A stretch of DNA of 64,000 bases from Ovis canadensis (taxonomy: Eukaryota; Chordata; Mammalia; Artiodactyla; Bovidae). Positions 11,640 through 21,004 of this stretch are shown here, in pieces. The stretch lies in the NCBI RefSeq assembly GCF_042477335.2, contig NC_091727.1, positions 126,635,501 to 126,699,500 of the forward strand. Direction: 5' to 3'. Numbering within the stretch: the first letter of the stretch is position 1; each line of letters begins with the position of its first letter. The notes below the pieces were generated by a model. It ran no database searches. It had not been told where the DNA came from and was given only the letters and a program-made list of their open reading frames with translations. A program made the position numbers and the translations under genes.

Positions 11640-12185
11640 AGCTACCGAGCTCTCTCTCCATGAAGCGACAGCGACGGCGAACTGGCAAAGGGACCGGGAC
11701 TGCCCTCCCACCGCATCGCATCCCATCTATTCATAGTAAAAGGCCAAAACCTGAGAAATAATCTACACTCCCGTCTGCCCCGTGCCCCTCACCCGCCCCA
11801 ACGGCTCTTGGAGCCACTGGCGCTCCAACAGCCTGCAACAAAGCGCCCCCGACACAGACCTGTTCCAGCCTCTTCGTGGCCCGAGCGGAGGGCAGCCGTT
11901 GCAGAGGGTTCTGCCTTTGGCTCCGGGCAGCAGGCGCCGGGGATGGGAGGAGGAGCAAGTACTAGGAGAGGAATGAGGACAAGAGGGGATGGGAGTCACA
12001 GCAGCCGCGGCGGTGGCCGTAGAAGGAGGAAGAGGAGGGGGTGGACGAGGAGGAGGAGGAGGAGGCGGCGGCTTCTGTGGCAGCTGCGGAGGATGCTCTG
12101 GCGAGGGGCAGGGCTGGGCGCGCGGGGCGTGGGCTCACGTGCGCCCCATGGCCTGGGGATGCGCGCGCGCCTGGGTGTGTAAGAG
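11640..12185. promoter_or_regulatory. CpG island / candidate promoter
   Basis: This 0.55-kb block is sharply richer in C, G and intact CpG dinucleotides than anything else in the window, while flanking repeats are CpG-poor as expected from methylation decay. It contains a purine-rich GGA/GGC triplet tract (about 12,020-12,070), CGCGCG runs (about 12,118 and 12,162) and a palindromic E-box CACGTG (12,136-12,141). On the minus strand a GGGCGG|GTGAGG sequence (11,787-11,797) resembles a 5' splice donor. Open frames on both strands exist, but they are low-complexity Gly/Ala/Arg translations of the triplets. Preserved CpGs imply germline hypomethylation, as at a promoter. Whether it drives a gene outside the window or a non-coding RNA cannot be decided here. 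Confidence 0.7.
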
Positions 12186-12679
12186 CATCTGGGTGTATTT
12201 TGACTGCGATTATTCCAATTCCGACCTAGTCTGGAATTTATGGTTCCTGCAGCCAGGCGGAACTGAAGCCCTTTCAGTCTCCCAAACCAGATTATGCTGG
12301 TCTGGAGATCGGGCTTGGAGGTGAAATGAGCGAGATGGGGGAGAAGACGCTCAGCACTAGGGTGCCAGGCCTGCCATTAATGAACAGGTCGTTACCTTCA
12401 GTCTTCTTTCTGGGCACTAATAAATTGCATCCTTTAACACGTATCTTTGGAAAACCTATAGCTAAGGAGAATAGACAGTCACCATCACATGGTGTTGAAT
12501 GAGCTGCTGGCTATGTCAGCGCTGTCTGGACTACCCAGAAGGCAATTTCTGTTCTATCTTGGGATTAACTTTCGGGAGTTGAGGCACCATAACTTCATAC
12601 AGGATCTGAGTTCCGCCTTTTCTCCTGTCTCTCACTCCATTGCCAAATCTCTGTGCTTGTACCAAGGTGTGAGGGTAGG
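12186..12679. other. Unique sequence downstream of the CpG island
   Basis: About 0.5 kb. GC drops quickly after 12,200. No repeat or exon is recognised. Confidence 0.5.
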
Positions 12680-12900
12680 TGGGTACTAAGTCGCTTCAGC
12701 CCTGTCTGAACCTTTGCCACCCTATGGACCGTAGCCCACCAGACTCCTCTGCCCGTGGGATTCTCCAGGGAAGAATACTGGAGTGGGTTGCCATGCCCTC
12801 CTCCAAGGGATCTTCCCAACCCAGGGATCGAACCCACATCTCTTACGTCTCCTGCATTAGGCAGGTGGGGTCCTTACTGCCAGCGCCACCTGGGAAGCCC
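12680..12900 (-). mobile_element. Bov-tA SINE carrying the GGCGCT-type head
   Basis: The reversed head ends CAGCGCCACCTGGGAAGCCC (12,881-12,900), the same CTCF-like variant seen at 9,453. The body is complete. Confidence 0.9.
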
Positions 12901-13269
12901 TGTAACCAAGGTGGCATGCAGTCAATTCTCTACTTTTTAGTCTGCTCATCCAGCCAGTATTATCCAGATGCCTGGTTTCACTGGTGTCAAGCAGTCGCTT
13001 AGTCCTCATGCCACTCTCCCTCTAGAAGTGGGGCACTCAGTTTAGATGAGAACCAAGACCTGTTTCCTGGAAGTCAGAGGGTTGAAGAAGATCAGGCATC
13101 CAGCTGGAGACTATTTGGATCTGCACTCCTCAAGCTAAGATAAAGTGAAACCAATTGAAAGATGCATAATTTTTCTCCATGACTGAATCCTTGATGAACC
13201 CCTTTCTTCGAGCCCTGCTGAAGGTCTCCTTCCCACTCATGACCTTTGAGCATTCCAATTCATCTTGCC

Positions 13270-13422
13270 TAGTGGCTTCTGCTTGTAGATTAACAAAGCA
13301 CTTCTTAATAGTGGTATCCCTACCATGTCACCTCTGTGAATTAAGCAAGGAAAATATAATTGTTTGTATTTTACAGATAAGGAAACAGATTTAACAAAAT
13401 TAAGTGTATTTCCCAAACATTA
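13270..13422 (-). repeat. MIR SINE, left piece of a split copy
   Basis: TTGTATTTTACAGATAAGGA and AATTAAGTGTATTTCCCAAA match reversed MIR. The copy is broken at CATTA, where an LTR entered, and resumes at 13,774. Confidence 0.65.
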
Positions 13423-13773
13423 TGAGGAACTCTGTACCAAGGTCACAGGATAAAATTCTTTGGAATTGACCAAGCCCCATAGCAACTGTTGTCATGAGCC
13501 TCCAGATCTAAACTGGCCAGTTCCCCTGACCCCATCTTAGGTAAAATACCCACCGCATAGCATCCTAACCAATCACTTAATACCAGCATTCCAGTAGGAA
13601 TTTTCTATATCTTAAGGCTATAAAGATTGAATGCTAGCCTGCTTAAAGGGGTTGGCTCTTCCTTGAGCCAGCTCCCTGTTCTAACAGCATCTCCCCCTCT
13701 AATAAACTTTACTCTCCTTTCATTCTCCCACATCTCTGGAAATTCTTTTCCAACCCACGCATGGACCACAACA
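13423..13773 (+). mobile_element. Solo LTR of an endogenous retrovirus (351 bp) with 5-bp TSD
   Basis: Bounded exactly by TG (13,423) and CA (13,773), and flanked by the 5-bp duplication CATTA (13,418-13,422 and 13,774-13,778). Inside are a CCAATCA box (about 13,569), a TATAAAGA TATA box (about 13,620) and an AATAAA poly(A) signal (about 13,701) in the order U3-R-U5, so it reads on the plus strand. No internal retroviral sequence is present, so it is a recombination-derived solo LTR. It lies inside a MIR whose two halves continue in frame with each other on either side. Confidence 0.82.
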
Positions 13774-13790
13774 CATTACAGGCTAATAAG

Positions 13791-14011
13791 GGCTTCTCAA
13801 GGGTCGCTAGTATTAAAGAACCTGCCTGCCAATGCAAGAGACTAAGAGATGTTTGTTCAATCCCTGGGTTGGGAAGATTCCCTGGAGGAGGGCATGTCAA
13901 CCCACTCCAGTATTCTTGCCTGGAGAATCCCATGGACAGAGGAGTCTGGTGGGCTACGGTCCGTAGGATGGCAAAGAGTCAGACATGGCTGAAATGACTT
14001 AGCACATACAC
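13791..14011 (+). mobile_element. Bov-tA SINE with 13-bp TSD, inside the same MIR
   Basis: Flanked by ACAGGCTAATAAG (13,778-13,790 and 14,012-14,024). It entered the MIR a dozen bases right of the solo LTR. The MIR end then continues with TGGCAGATCCAGAATTGGGA to about 14,070. Confidence 0.92.
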
Positions 14012-14024
14012 ACAGGCTAATAAG

Positions 14025-14070
14025 TGGCAGATCCAGAATTGGGACTCAAGTCTTCAGATTTTTAGGGCAA
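14025..14070 (-). repeat. MIR SINE, right piece of the split copy
   Basis: TGGCAGATCCAGAATTGGGA followed by CTCAAGTCTTC completes the reversed MIR interrupted by the LTR and the SINE. Confidence 0.65.
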
Positions 14071-14078
14071 AGCTCATT

Positions 14079-14219
14079 TTTTCCCCTTTGTCTTTTTTTT
14101 CCCCCCTGCACCGTGGGACTTGTGGGATCTTAGTTCCCCAGTGACCAAGGATCAAACACTGGCCCTAGCAGTGAGTGAAAGCGCTGAGTCCTAATCACTG
14201 AACCACCAGGCAATTCCCA
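14079..14219 (-). mobile_element. CHR-type SINE
   Basis: Reversed copy: a T-rich tail, then GGGATCTTAGTTCCCCAGTG, ending in ACCACCAGGCAATTCCC. Confidence 0.8.
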
Positions 14220-14769
14220 AAGCTCCTATTTTAAATGACACCTTGCAAAGAAATTTCAAATTCATCTATTGATCTCCATGTTAGAAGGTAATGGTTTAGT
14301 GCATTGTCTAAATAGAAATTAAATAAAATGAGATTTTGAAAAAGTATTTCAGTTATGTGGATGCATTCAGGTGCAACTCACAAGTTAGGAAGCAGAAAAG
14401 AGGTAATAACTTTTAGGTCTCAGTCCCCAACCAGCATACAAAAATGATTCTTTTGATTCTGCTACCAACATCTCCTGTAAGAATAATTTGGTACAGAAAG
14501 GACAGTAGAAACAGGATCTATTTTAATTTCCTGGGGGTGATAACCTTTTGAATATTTCGCCCATGAGCTAGGTCTTTGTCTTCTAAGTCATGAGAAGAAA
14601 CCATCATTTGTCATCAGGGGAGGTACCCTGTCTCCCACACAGCAGCCCGGGCAGTCCCAAGAGTATGCAGATGGCTATCAGGCAGAAGAGGCTGGCAGTG
14701 CTGGAGGCAAAAGCTGCGCTCTGGGGCCATACAGCTCTAGCTGAAAAATCTTGGAGAATGACTCAGTAT
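14220..14769. other. Unique sequence, no gene recognised
   Basis: About 0.55 kb. The 103-codon plus frame from 14,590 runs into the following SINE and is not credible as a gene. Confidence 0.5.
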
Positions 14770-14895
14770 GGATGCGTGCGTGCTGAGTCACTTCAGTCAT
14801 GTCCGACTCTTTGCGAGCCCATGGACTGTAGCCCACCAGGCTCCTCTGTCCATGGGACTCTCCAGGCAAGCATACTGGAGTGGGTTGCCATCCAA
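14770..14895 (-). mobile_element. Bov-tA SINE, 3' half only
   Basis: Keeps the BovB-shared end (GTGCTGAGTCACTTCAGTCA) and breaks off at GAGTGGGTTGCCATCC. The tRNA head is missing, which is typical 5' truncation. Confidence 0.85.
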
Positions 14896-15109
14896 TTGTA
14901 AAATAGGTGGAGAGATGTGAAAACCAAATGGAGTGATACTGTAACTGAGCAGGATGCTCTGGGGCCTTCTCAGGACAGGGCCTCTCCCCCATATCCTCTG
15001 TTGTAGTGCCTCTCTCTAAAGTATCCAGATAATAGTATCTCATTCATATGTCCTGAGTTTTTCAGATGCTAAAACCACCACCTAATGGAAGAAATTAACT
15101 ACTTGATGA

Positions 15110-15265
15110 TCAGGAGGATGTACCACCCCGCCACCCCACCGACCTACTGGCGCCTAAGGATGTTAACTGCCCTGTAGCCTCAACATCAACCAGAGAGTTG
15201 TGCCAGAGATCATCACATTCTTTGAGACCCTCATCCCCCATCTTGCTTTCAAAAATGTTTTGCTT
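15110..15265 (+). mobile_element. Probable ERV LTR, U3 part, split by two SINEs
   Basis: TTAACTGCCCTGTAGCCTCA followed by CATCACATTCTTTGAGACCC resembles the U3 of a ruminant ERV LTR. It resumes at about 15,613 with the R/U5 part. Assignment is from general LTR layout and memory of ruminant repeats, not from a full alignment. Confidence 0.4.
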
Positions 15266-15388
15266 GGGGACTTCCCTGGTTAGAACTTCCAGTGGTTGAA
15301 ATTCAGCATTTTCACTGCTCAGGCCTGGGTTCAATCCCTGATTGGGGAACTAAGATCCTGCATGCCATGTGGCATGGCCAAGAAAAGA
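15266..15388 (+). mobile_element. CHR-type SINE
   Basis: GGGGACTTCCCTGGTTAGAA through GATTGGGGAACTAAGATCC to GTGGCATGGCCAAGAAAAG. Directly abuts the next SINE. Confidence 0.85.
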
Positions 15389-15612
15389 ATGCTCCCCGGT
15401 GGTGTGGTGGTAAAGAATCTGCCTGCCAATGCAGGAGACACAGGAGACTCGGGTTTGATCCCTGAGTCTGGAAGATCCCCAGGAGGAGGGCGTGGCAATC
15501 CACTCCAATGTTCTTGCCTGGGAAATCCTGTGGACAGAAGAGCCTGGTGGGCTACTATCCATAAGGTCACAGAGAGTCGGACACGACTGAAGCGACTTAG
15601 CATGCATGCACA
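15389..15612 (+). mobile_element. Bov-tA SINE, full length
   Basis: Inserted directly behind the CHR tail. Head GCTCCCCGGTGGTGTGGTGG, tail GCATGCATGCACAAA. Confidence 0.9.
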
Positions 15613-15775
15613 AAATCCTTTGGGAATTCAAGGTTTGGGGGGACATGAACCACTCCCCCTGGTTCTTCTTGCTTCCCTGTGCAATAAACCTCTGTGTGCT
15701 CCAAACTCTGACCATTCCATATTTATATTTGTTTGGTCTCTCAGTGCCTTGGGCACACAAACTTGCTTGAGACAT
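15613..15775 (+). mobile_element. Probable ERV LTR, R/U5 part
   Basis: An AATAAA signal at 15,683-15,688 is followed by a GT-rich stretch and TTTGGTCTCTCAGTGCC, a common U5 layout. Together with 15,110-15,265 it would make one LTR carrying two nested SINEs. No terminal duplication was identified. Confidence 0.45.
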
Positions 15776-16679
15776 AGCAAGACTCAATAAATGATAGGTA
15801 TTATTGTTAGAGAGAGAAAAGCAACAACTACATTAATGAGTCTTTCTCCATTAAAAGCAGAAACTCTTTATCACTAGTGGTACCTCAATACTGAGAGCAT
15901 GCAGAAGAGATTGCTTTTCTCCAGGATAGGAGAGATCAAGTGCTGGTGACAGGCGATAGGCAAGATAAGCAAAGAGAGATGAGGGATTTCCAGCAACTAC
16001 TGAGGACCAGCATGGAAGAGAATAGGATTAGAAGACAATGATAAAGAGGGTGTCTAAGATTGGGCCTGTAGGCCAGTTCACAGTTTTGTAACAATGTACA
16101 TGGTTTACTCAGAGGGGTGTTTTGGCTTTTCTGAACAAGTTCCTTTTATCAAAAGACTTAATAAAGAGCTCTGTTCAGAATCTGTCAGAAATACCTGAAT
16201 CTGACATTTAGCTAGGGACTCCCTGTTCTGATTTGGTACCAAACAGAGATTATTCTTGTTCGAGCCTTGCCAAGCACAGAGAGGTTGAGTCATAACAATG
16301 CTCAGAGCCAAGCTGCAGAAAAATTGTAAAGGAGGTGAAATTTGTCTCTGACACCCTTCAAGGTCTCTCTGTGTTACATACACCCTTATCTTCCCACTTA
16401 AAATCTCTGGACATCAAAATCCCTGACTTTCCCAACCAGGAAAAATGACCTAGATGTAGAATGAAGTGCCTTTATATGCTTGTCAAAAGGAAGACTAGCA
16501 GGAGGAAACAATGCTAAGCCCAATGAAATGGATCACTAATGGAAGAAGGTCAGGCTTTCAGGGTGGTGAAGATACCCCGGGTGCCCTCACACCTTTTAGG
16601 TATGAGACGTTCCATGGATAAGACAAGACCTTGGAAATGTAAATTCACATCATAACAGAAACCCAGAACAGGAAGAGGC
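15776..16679. other. Unique sequence, no gene recognised
   Basis: About 0.9 kb. A MIR-like end (ACTCAATAAATGATAGGTAT) starts the stretch. The remainder has no recognised exon or repeat. Confidence 0.5.
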
Positions 16680-16815
16680 ATTAGTTATTATTTCCAGCCC
16701 AACTCCTTTGTTTCACAAGTATTGATTAAACCAAGGCTCAGAAAGGTTAAGTGACTCTTCCATGACCACAGAGCTCCCAAGAAGGAGAGTCAGGACTTGA
16801 ATTCCGGGCACAGAT
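16680..16815 (-). repeat. MIR SINE fragment
   Basis: CAAGGCTCAGAAAGGTTAAG, CATGACCACAGAGCTCCCAA and CAGGACTTGAATTCCGGGCA are reversed MIR core landmarks. Confidence 0.75.
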
Positions 16816-17197
16816 CTATTTCCACTACAATGTCTTACTCCATCTACCAGGAAGAAAACCAGGAACAATTGCTTAGGACTGATATTTGAGACTGCTCTGG
16901 GTACATAAGGATGACGTGAAAATAAGAACAGAGGACCAAAATGAAGGTGCAATCTTGCTTCTTGCTTCCTTTAGCTTGCTCCTGACAGGTAATTTTTCTT
17001 AGTTGCTATTTCAAACAACACTGACATGTAGAATCGTCTATGTGATGCCAGGCACCCAACTCTGGAAATGATATTAGAGGTATAAGACTATACTGAGAGT
17101 GGACAGAATCCTGGTGATTCCCTGAATCTTTTATTTATTATTGTGACAAGAATGTTTAATATGAGACCTACCCGTTTAAAAACATTGTTTAAGTATA

Positions 17198-17418
17198 CAA
17201 TGTGTGTGTGCTAAGCCGCTTCAGTCATGTCTGACTGTTTGTGACCCCATGGACTGTACTCCACCAGGCTCCTCTGTCCATGGGATTCTCCAGCCAAGAC
17301 TACTGGAGTGGGTTACCTGCCATTTCCTCCTCAAGGGGATTTTCCTAACCTAAGGTTTGAACTCAAGTCTCTTATGTCACCTGCATTGGCAGGCGGGCTC
17401 CTTAACACTAGTACTGCC
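17198..17418 (-). mobile_element. Bov-tA SINE, outer copy of a SINE-in-SINE nest
   Basis: The reversed body runs to the head at CTTAACACTAGTACTGCCTG, where the next SINE interrupts it. Its last bases, ACCACCTGGGAAGCCC, reappear at 17,625-17,640 after the inner copy. Confidence 0.85.
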
Positions 17419-17624
17419 TGAAAGTGAAGTCGCTCGATCGTGTCCAACTCTTTGGACCCCATGGACTGTAGCCTATCAGACTCCTCCATTCATGGGATTT
17501 TCCAGGCAAGAGTGCTAGAGTGGAATGCCATTTCCTTCTTCAGGGGATCTTCCCGACCCGGGAATCAAACTTGGGTCTCCTGCATTGCAGGCAGACGCTT
17601 TACCGTCTGAGCCACCAGGGAAGC
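17419..17624 (-). mobile_element. Bov-tA SINE inserted in the head of the previous Bov-tA
   Basis: Starts AAAGTGAAGTCGCTCGATCG and ends GAGCCACCAGGGAAGC. The flanks ACTGCCTG and ACCACCTG are a plausible diverged 8-bp TSD. Confidence 0.8.
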
Positions 17625-17769
17625 ACCACCTGGGAAGCCCCCAAATTGTTAACTATAGGCACGATGTACAAAAGATCACTGGGACTTAGTCATCTTGCAT
17701 CACTGAAATTTTATACCCATTGAATAGCCCCTAACCATTCCCCCTCCTCCCAATACCTGGCAACCACCA

Positions 17770-18430
17770 TTCTATTCTCTGGATATTGGTGCCCATTGGG
17801 GTGCTGATAGGCATTGCATTGAATCTGTAGGCCACTTTGGATGATATGGACATTTTAACAATATTAAATCTTTAAATCTATGAATACAAGATGTCTTCCC
17901 ATTTACTTGTGTCTTTTCACATTTCTCTCACCAGTGTTTTGTAGTTGTCAATGTACCAATTTTTGATCTCTTTGGTTAAGTTTATTCCAAAGCAATTTAT
18001 TATTTTGATGTTACTGTAAATGATATTGCTTCCTTAAATGCCCTTTTGAATAGTTTATTCTTGGTGTATAGAAATGCAATTGGTTTGTGTATGTTGATTT
18101 TATATTCTGTAACTTCATTGAATTCGCTTATTAGTTCTAACAATTTTGGGAGGGATGTAGGGGGAGTCTTTAGGGTTTTCTACAAAGAGGATCATGTTAT
18201 CTGCAAACAGAAAAAAATTTACTGATTCCTTTCCCATTTGGATCCCTTTTTGTTCCATCCAGTTGTTCTAACTGGGACTGCCAGTACTATGTTGTATAAA
18301 AGTGGCAAGAGTTGGCATCCTTGCCATGTTCCTGATCTTAAAAGAAAAGTCTTCAGTTTTTCACCACTGAGTATGATGTTAGCTATGGGCATTTCATATA
18401 TAGTCTTTATTTTATTGAGGTGATTTCCTT
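17770..18430 (-). mobile_element. L1 LINE, antisense ORF2 segment
   Basis: The plus strand carries reversed L1 ORF2 text such as GTTATCTGCAAACAGAAAAA and GCATCCTTGCCATGTTCCTG. Frames are broken by stops, so it is not coding. Confidence 0.85.
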
Positions 18431-18671
18431 TTTTTCCCCAGCTTTATTAAGGTATAATCAACAAATTAATATTGTATATATTTAAGGTTGTACAATATTT
18501 TGATTTATGGGTCCACTGTGAAATGACTACCACATTCAAGCTAGTTAACACATCCATCACCTCACAAACTTACCTTTCTTTGTGTGTGTGGCAAGAAAAT
18601 GTTAAGATCTACTTTAGCAAATTTCAAGTATACAATACAGTATTATTTATGGTCACCATGCTGTACATTCG
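18431..18671. repeat. Old L1M-type 3' UTR fragment, first part
   Basis: AGCTTTATTAAGGTATAATC and TAACACATCCATCACCTCAC are landmarks of the old-L1 3' UTR. It interrupts the antisense L1. Confidence 0.6.
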
Positions 18672-18850
18672 ACTGAACGACTTCACTTTCATTTTTCACT
18701 TTCCTGCATTGGAGAAGGAAATGGCAACCTACTCCAGTGTTCTTGCCTGGAGAATCCCAGGGATGGAGGAGCCTAGTGGGTTGCCGTCTATGGGGTCTCA
18801 CAGAGTTGGACACGACTGAAGCGACTTAGCAGCAGCAGCAGCAGCAGCAT
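18672..18850 (+). mobile_element. Bov-A SINE with (AGC)n tail
   Basis: Lacks a tRNA head. It starts in the CACTTTCATTTTTCACTTTC linker of the dimeric Bov-A2 and continues with TGCATTGGAGAAGGAAATGG to an AGC repeat (18,827-18,848). Confidence 0.88.
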
Positions 18851-18958
18851 GCTATACATTAGATCCTCAGAATTTATTCATCCTGCCTAAGTGAAACTTT
18901 GTGCACTTTGACCAACATAATTTCCTTCTATTCCTGGTGTGTTGAGAGATTTTATTAT

Positions 18959-19170
18959 GGAAGTGAAAGTGTTAGTCACTCAGTCATGTCTGACTCTTTG
19001 CAACCCCATGGACTGTAGCCCTCCAGGCTTCTCTGTCAGTAGGATTCTCCAGGCAAGAATACTGCAGTGGGTTGCCATTCCCTTCTCCAGGGGGTCTTCC
19101 CGACCCAAGGATCAAACCCAGGTCTCTTGCATTGCAGATTCTTTACTGTCTGAGCCACCAGGGAAGCCCT
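18959..19170 (-). mobile_element. Bov-tA SINE, its left 3/4 included in a tandem duplication
   Basis: Inserted in antisense L1 with an imperfect TTTATTAT / TTTATTAC duplication. From 19,024 rightward it belongs to the 347-bp unit that is repeated at 19,371. Confidence 0.9.
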
Positions 19171-19717
19171 TTATTACAAAAGGATGTTGCATTTTGTGAA
19201 ACGCTTTTTCTGCATTTATTGAGATGATCATGTAATTTTTTATCTTTCATGCCTCACAGGAATTGATATTTTATATGCTGAACCATCCTTGTATCTCAAG
19301 AATAAATCCCACTTGGTCATGGTGTGTGATCCTCTTAGTATGCTCTTGATTCTGGTTTGCTAGTATTTGGCAGGCTTCTCTGTCAGTAGGATTCTCCAGG
19401 CAAGAATACTGCAGTGGGTTGCCATTCCCTTCTCCAGGGGGTCTTCCCGACCCAAGGATCAAACCCAGGTCTCTTGCATTGCAGATTCTTTACTGTCTGA
19501 GCCACCAGGGAAGCCCTTTATTACAAAAGGATGTTGCATTTTGTGAAACGCTTTTTCTGCATTTATTGAGATGATCATGTAATTTTTTATCTTTCATGCC
19601 TCACAGGAATTGATATTTTATATGCTGAACCATCCTTGTATCTCAAGAATAAATCCCACTTGGTCATGGTGTGTGATCCTCTTAGTATGCTCTTGATTCT
19701 GGTTTGCTAGTATTTTG
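19024..19717. repeat. Perfect 347-bp tandem duplication (two copies)
   Basis: The unit 19,024-19,370 recurs at 19,371-19,715 with no difference that I can find by eye. Each copy holds most of a reversed Bov-tA plus about 200 bp of antisense L1 ending in TTTGCTAGTATTT. The junction (TATTT|GG|CAGGC) shows no extended homology. Because it spans a SINE/L1 border it cannot be two independent insertions. It is a recent duplication or an assembly error. Confidence 0.95.
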
Positions 19718-20561
19718 TTGAGGATTTTCACATCTATGTTCATCATAGATATTGGCCTGTCACTTTCTTTTCTTTAGTTTGTCAGGCTTTGGTATCAGGG
19801 TAATGCTGGCCTCATAAAATGAGTTTGGAAATTTTTCCTTCTCTTCCATATTTTTTGAATAGTTTGAGAAGAATTGGCATTAATTTTCCTTTAACTATTT
19901 CATAGAATACACCTGTAAAGCCATCTGGTCCTGGGCCTTCCTTTGTTGGCAGTTTTTCAATTACTGATTCAATCTTCTTAATAGTTAAAAATCTATTCAG
20001 GTTTCCAGTTTCTTTCTAATTCAGCCTTGGTAGTTTGTATGTTTCTAGAAATATGTGTTTTTCTTCTAGGTTATCTAATTTATGGATATATAATTGTTCT
20101 CAGTAGTCTGTTCCAATTCTTTTTATTTTTGTGACATCAATTGTTATGTCTCCTCTTTTATTTCTGACTTTATTTCAGTTTTCCCTCTTTCTTACTCTAG
20201 CTAAAAGTTTGTCAATTTTTTCATCTTTCTATTATGTGTCTTTTCTCTAGTTTGTCTATTTCTGCTCTGATCTTTCTATTTTCTTCTGTTAACTCGGGCT
20301 TACTTTGTCTTTTTTTAGTTTCTTGAGGTGTAAAGTTAGGTTGATTGAGGTGTTTTTTTTTTTAATGTAGGCATTTACTGCTAAAACTTTCCTCTTAATA
20401 CTGCATTTACTGCATTTCATAAGTTCTGCTATGTTGTATTTTCCTTTTCATTTGTTTCAAGATTTTTTCTAATTTCCCATTGATTTCTTCTTTGGTCCAT
20501 TGGCTGTTTAGGAGTCATTCCATGAGACTTGCATTTTTAGAATAAATCTTTGGTAGGAGCA
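19716..20561 (-). mobile_element. L1 LINE, antisense ORF2 segment, continued
   Basis: Continues the L1 of 17,770-18,430 with reversed ORF2 text (ATTGGCCTGTCACTTTCTTT; GGTATCAGGGTAATGCTGGC; CATCTGGTCCTGGGCCTTCC). It has many stops in all frames. Confidence 0.88.
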
Positions 20562-20572
20562 TATTATAATGA

Positions 20573-20767
20573 AAGTGAAAGTGAAAATCGCTCAGTCATG
20601 TCCAACTCTTTACGACCCCATGGGCTGTAGTCCATGGAATTCTCCAGGCCTGAATACTGGAGTGGGTAGCCTTTCACTTCTTCTGAAGATCTTCCTGACC
20701 CAGGAATCGAAACAGGGCTCCTGCATTGCAGGAAGATTCCATACCAACTGACCTATGAGGGAAGCCC
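20573..20767 (-). mobile_element. Bov-tA SINE with 11-bp TSD
   Basis: Flanked by TATTATAATGA (20,562-20,572 and 20,768-20,778). The body has small internal deletions after CCATGGGCTGTAG. Confidence 0.9.
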
Positions 20768-21004
20768 TATTATAATGAGACTCTCCTTAAAATAGAGTGC
20801 CAGGAAAGAATCTAGTTAGTGAAAGTTTCCAGTTTACTAGGATCTTGTTAATTAAAGTATTACTGTAATCGCAAAACAGAGAAAAGATTGAAAATAATGT
20901 CATCTTTAAAAAAATAGACCATAAAGCCCAACACCATGAAGTCTTACTTTCTTTTTTTTTTATTGTAGTATTTCCTATCTAAGCTGTTGACTGATTTTTT
21001 TCCA

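Noticed and set aside
11808-12324. Overlapping Gly/Ala/Arg-rich frames in the CpG island
   Set aside because: Low-complexity translations of GGA/GGC triplets in several frames at once. High GC suppresses stop codons, and no domain is present.
15296-15790. 164-codon plus frame (and 145-codon minus frame at 15,350-15,787)
   Set aside because: Both run straight through a CHR SINE and a Bov-tA SINE. The protein text (PANAGDTGDSGLIPESGRSP and similar) is the standard Bov-tA translation.
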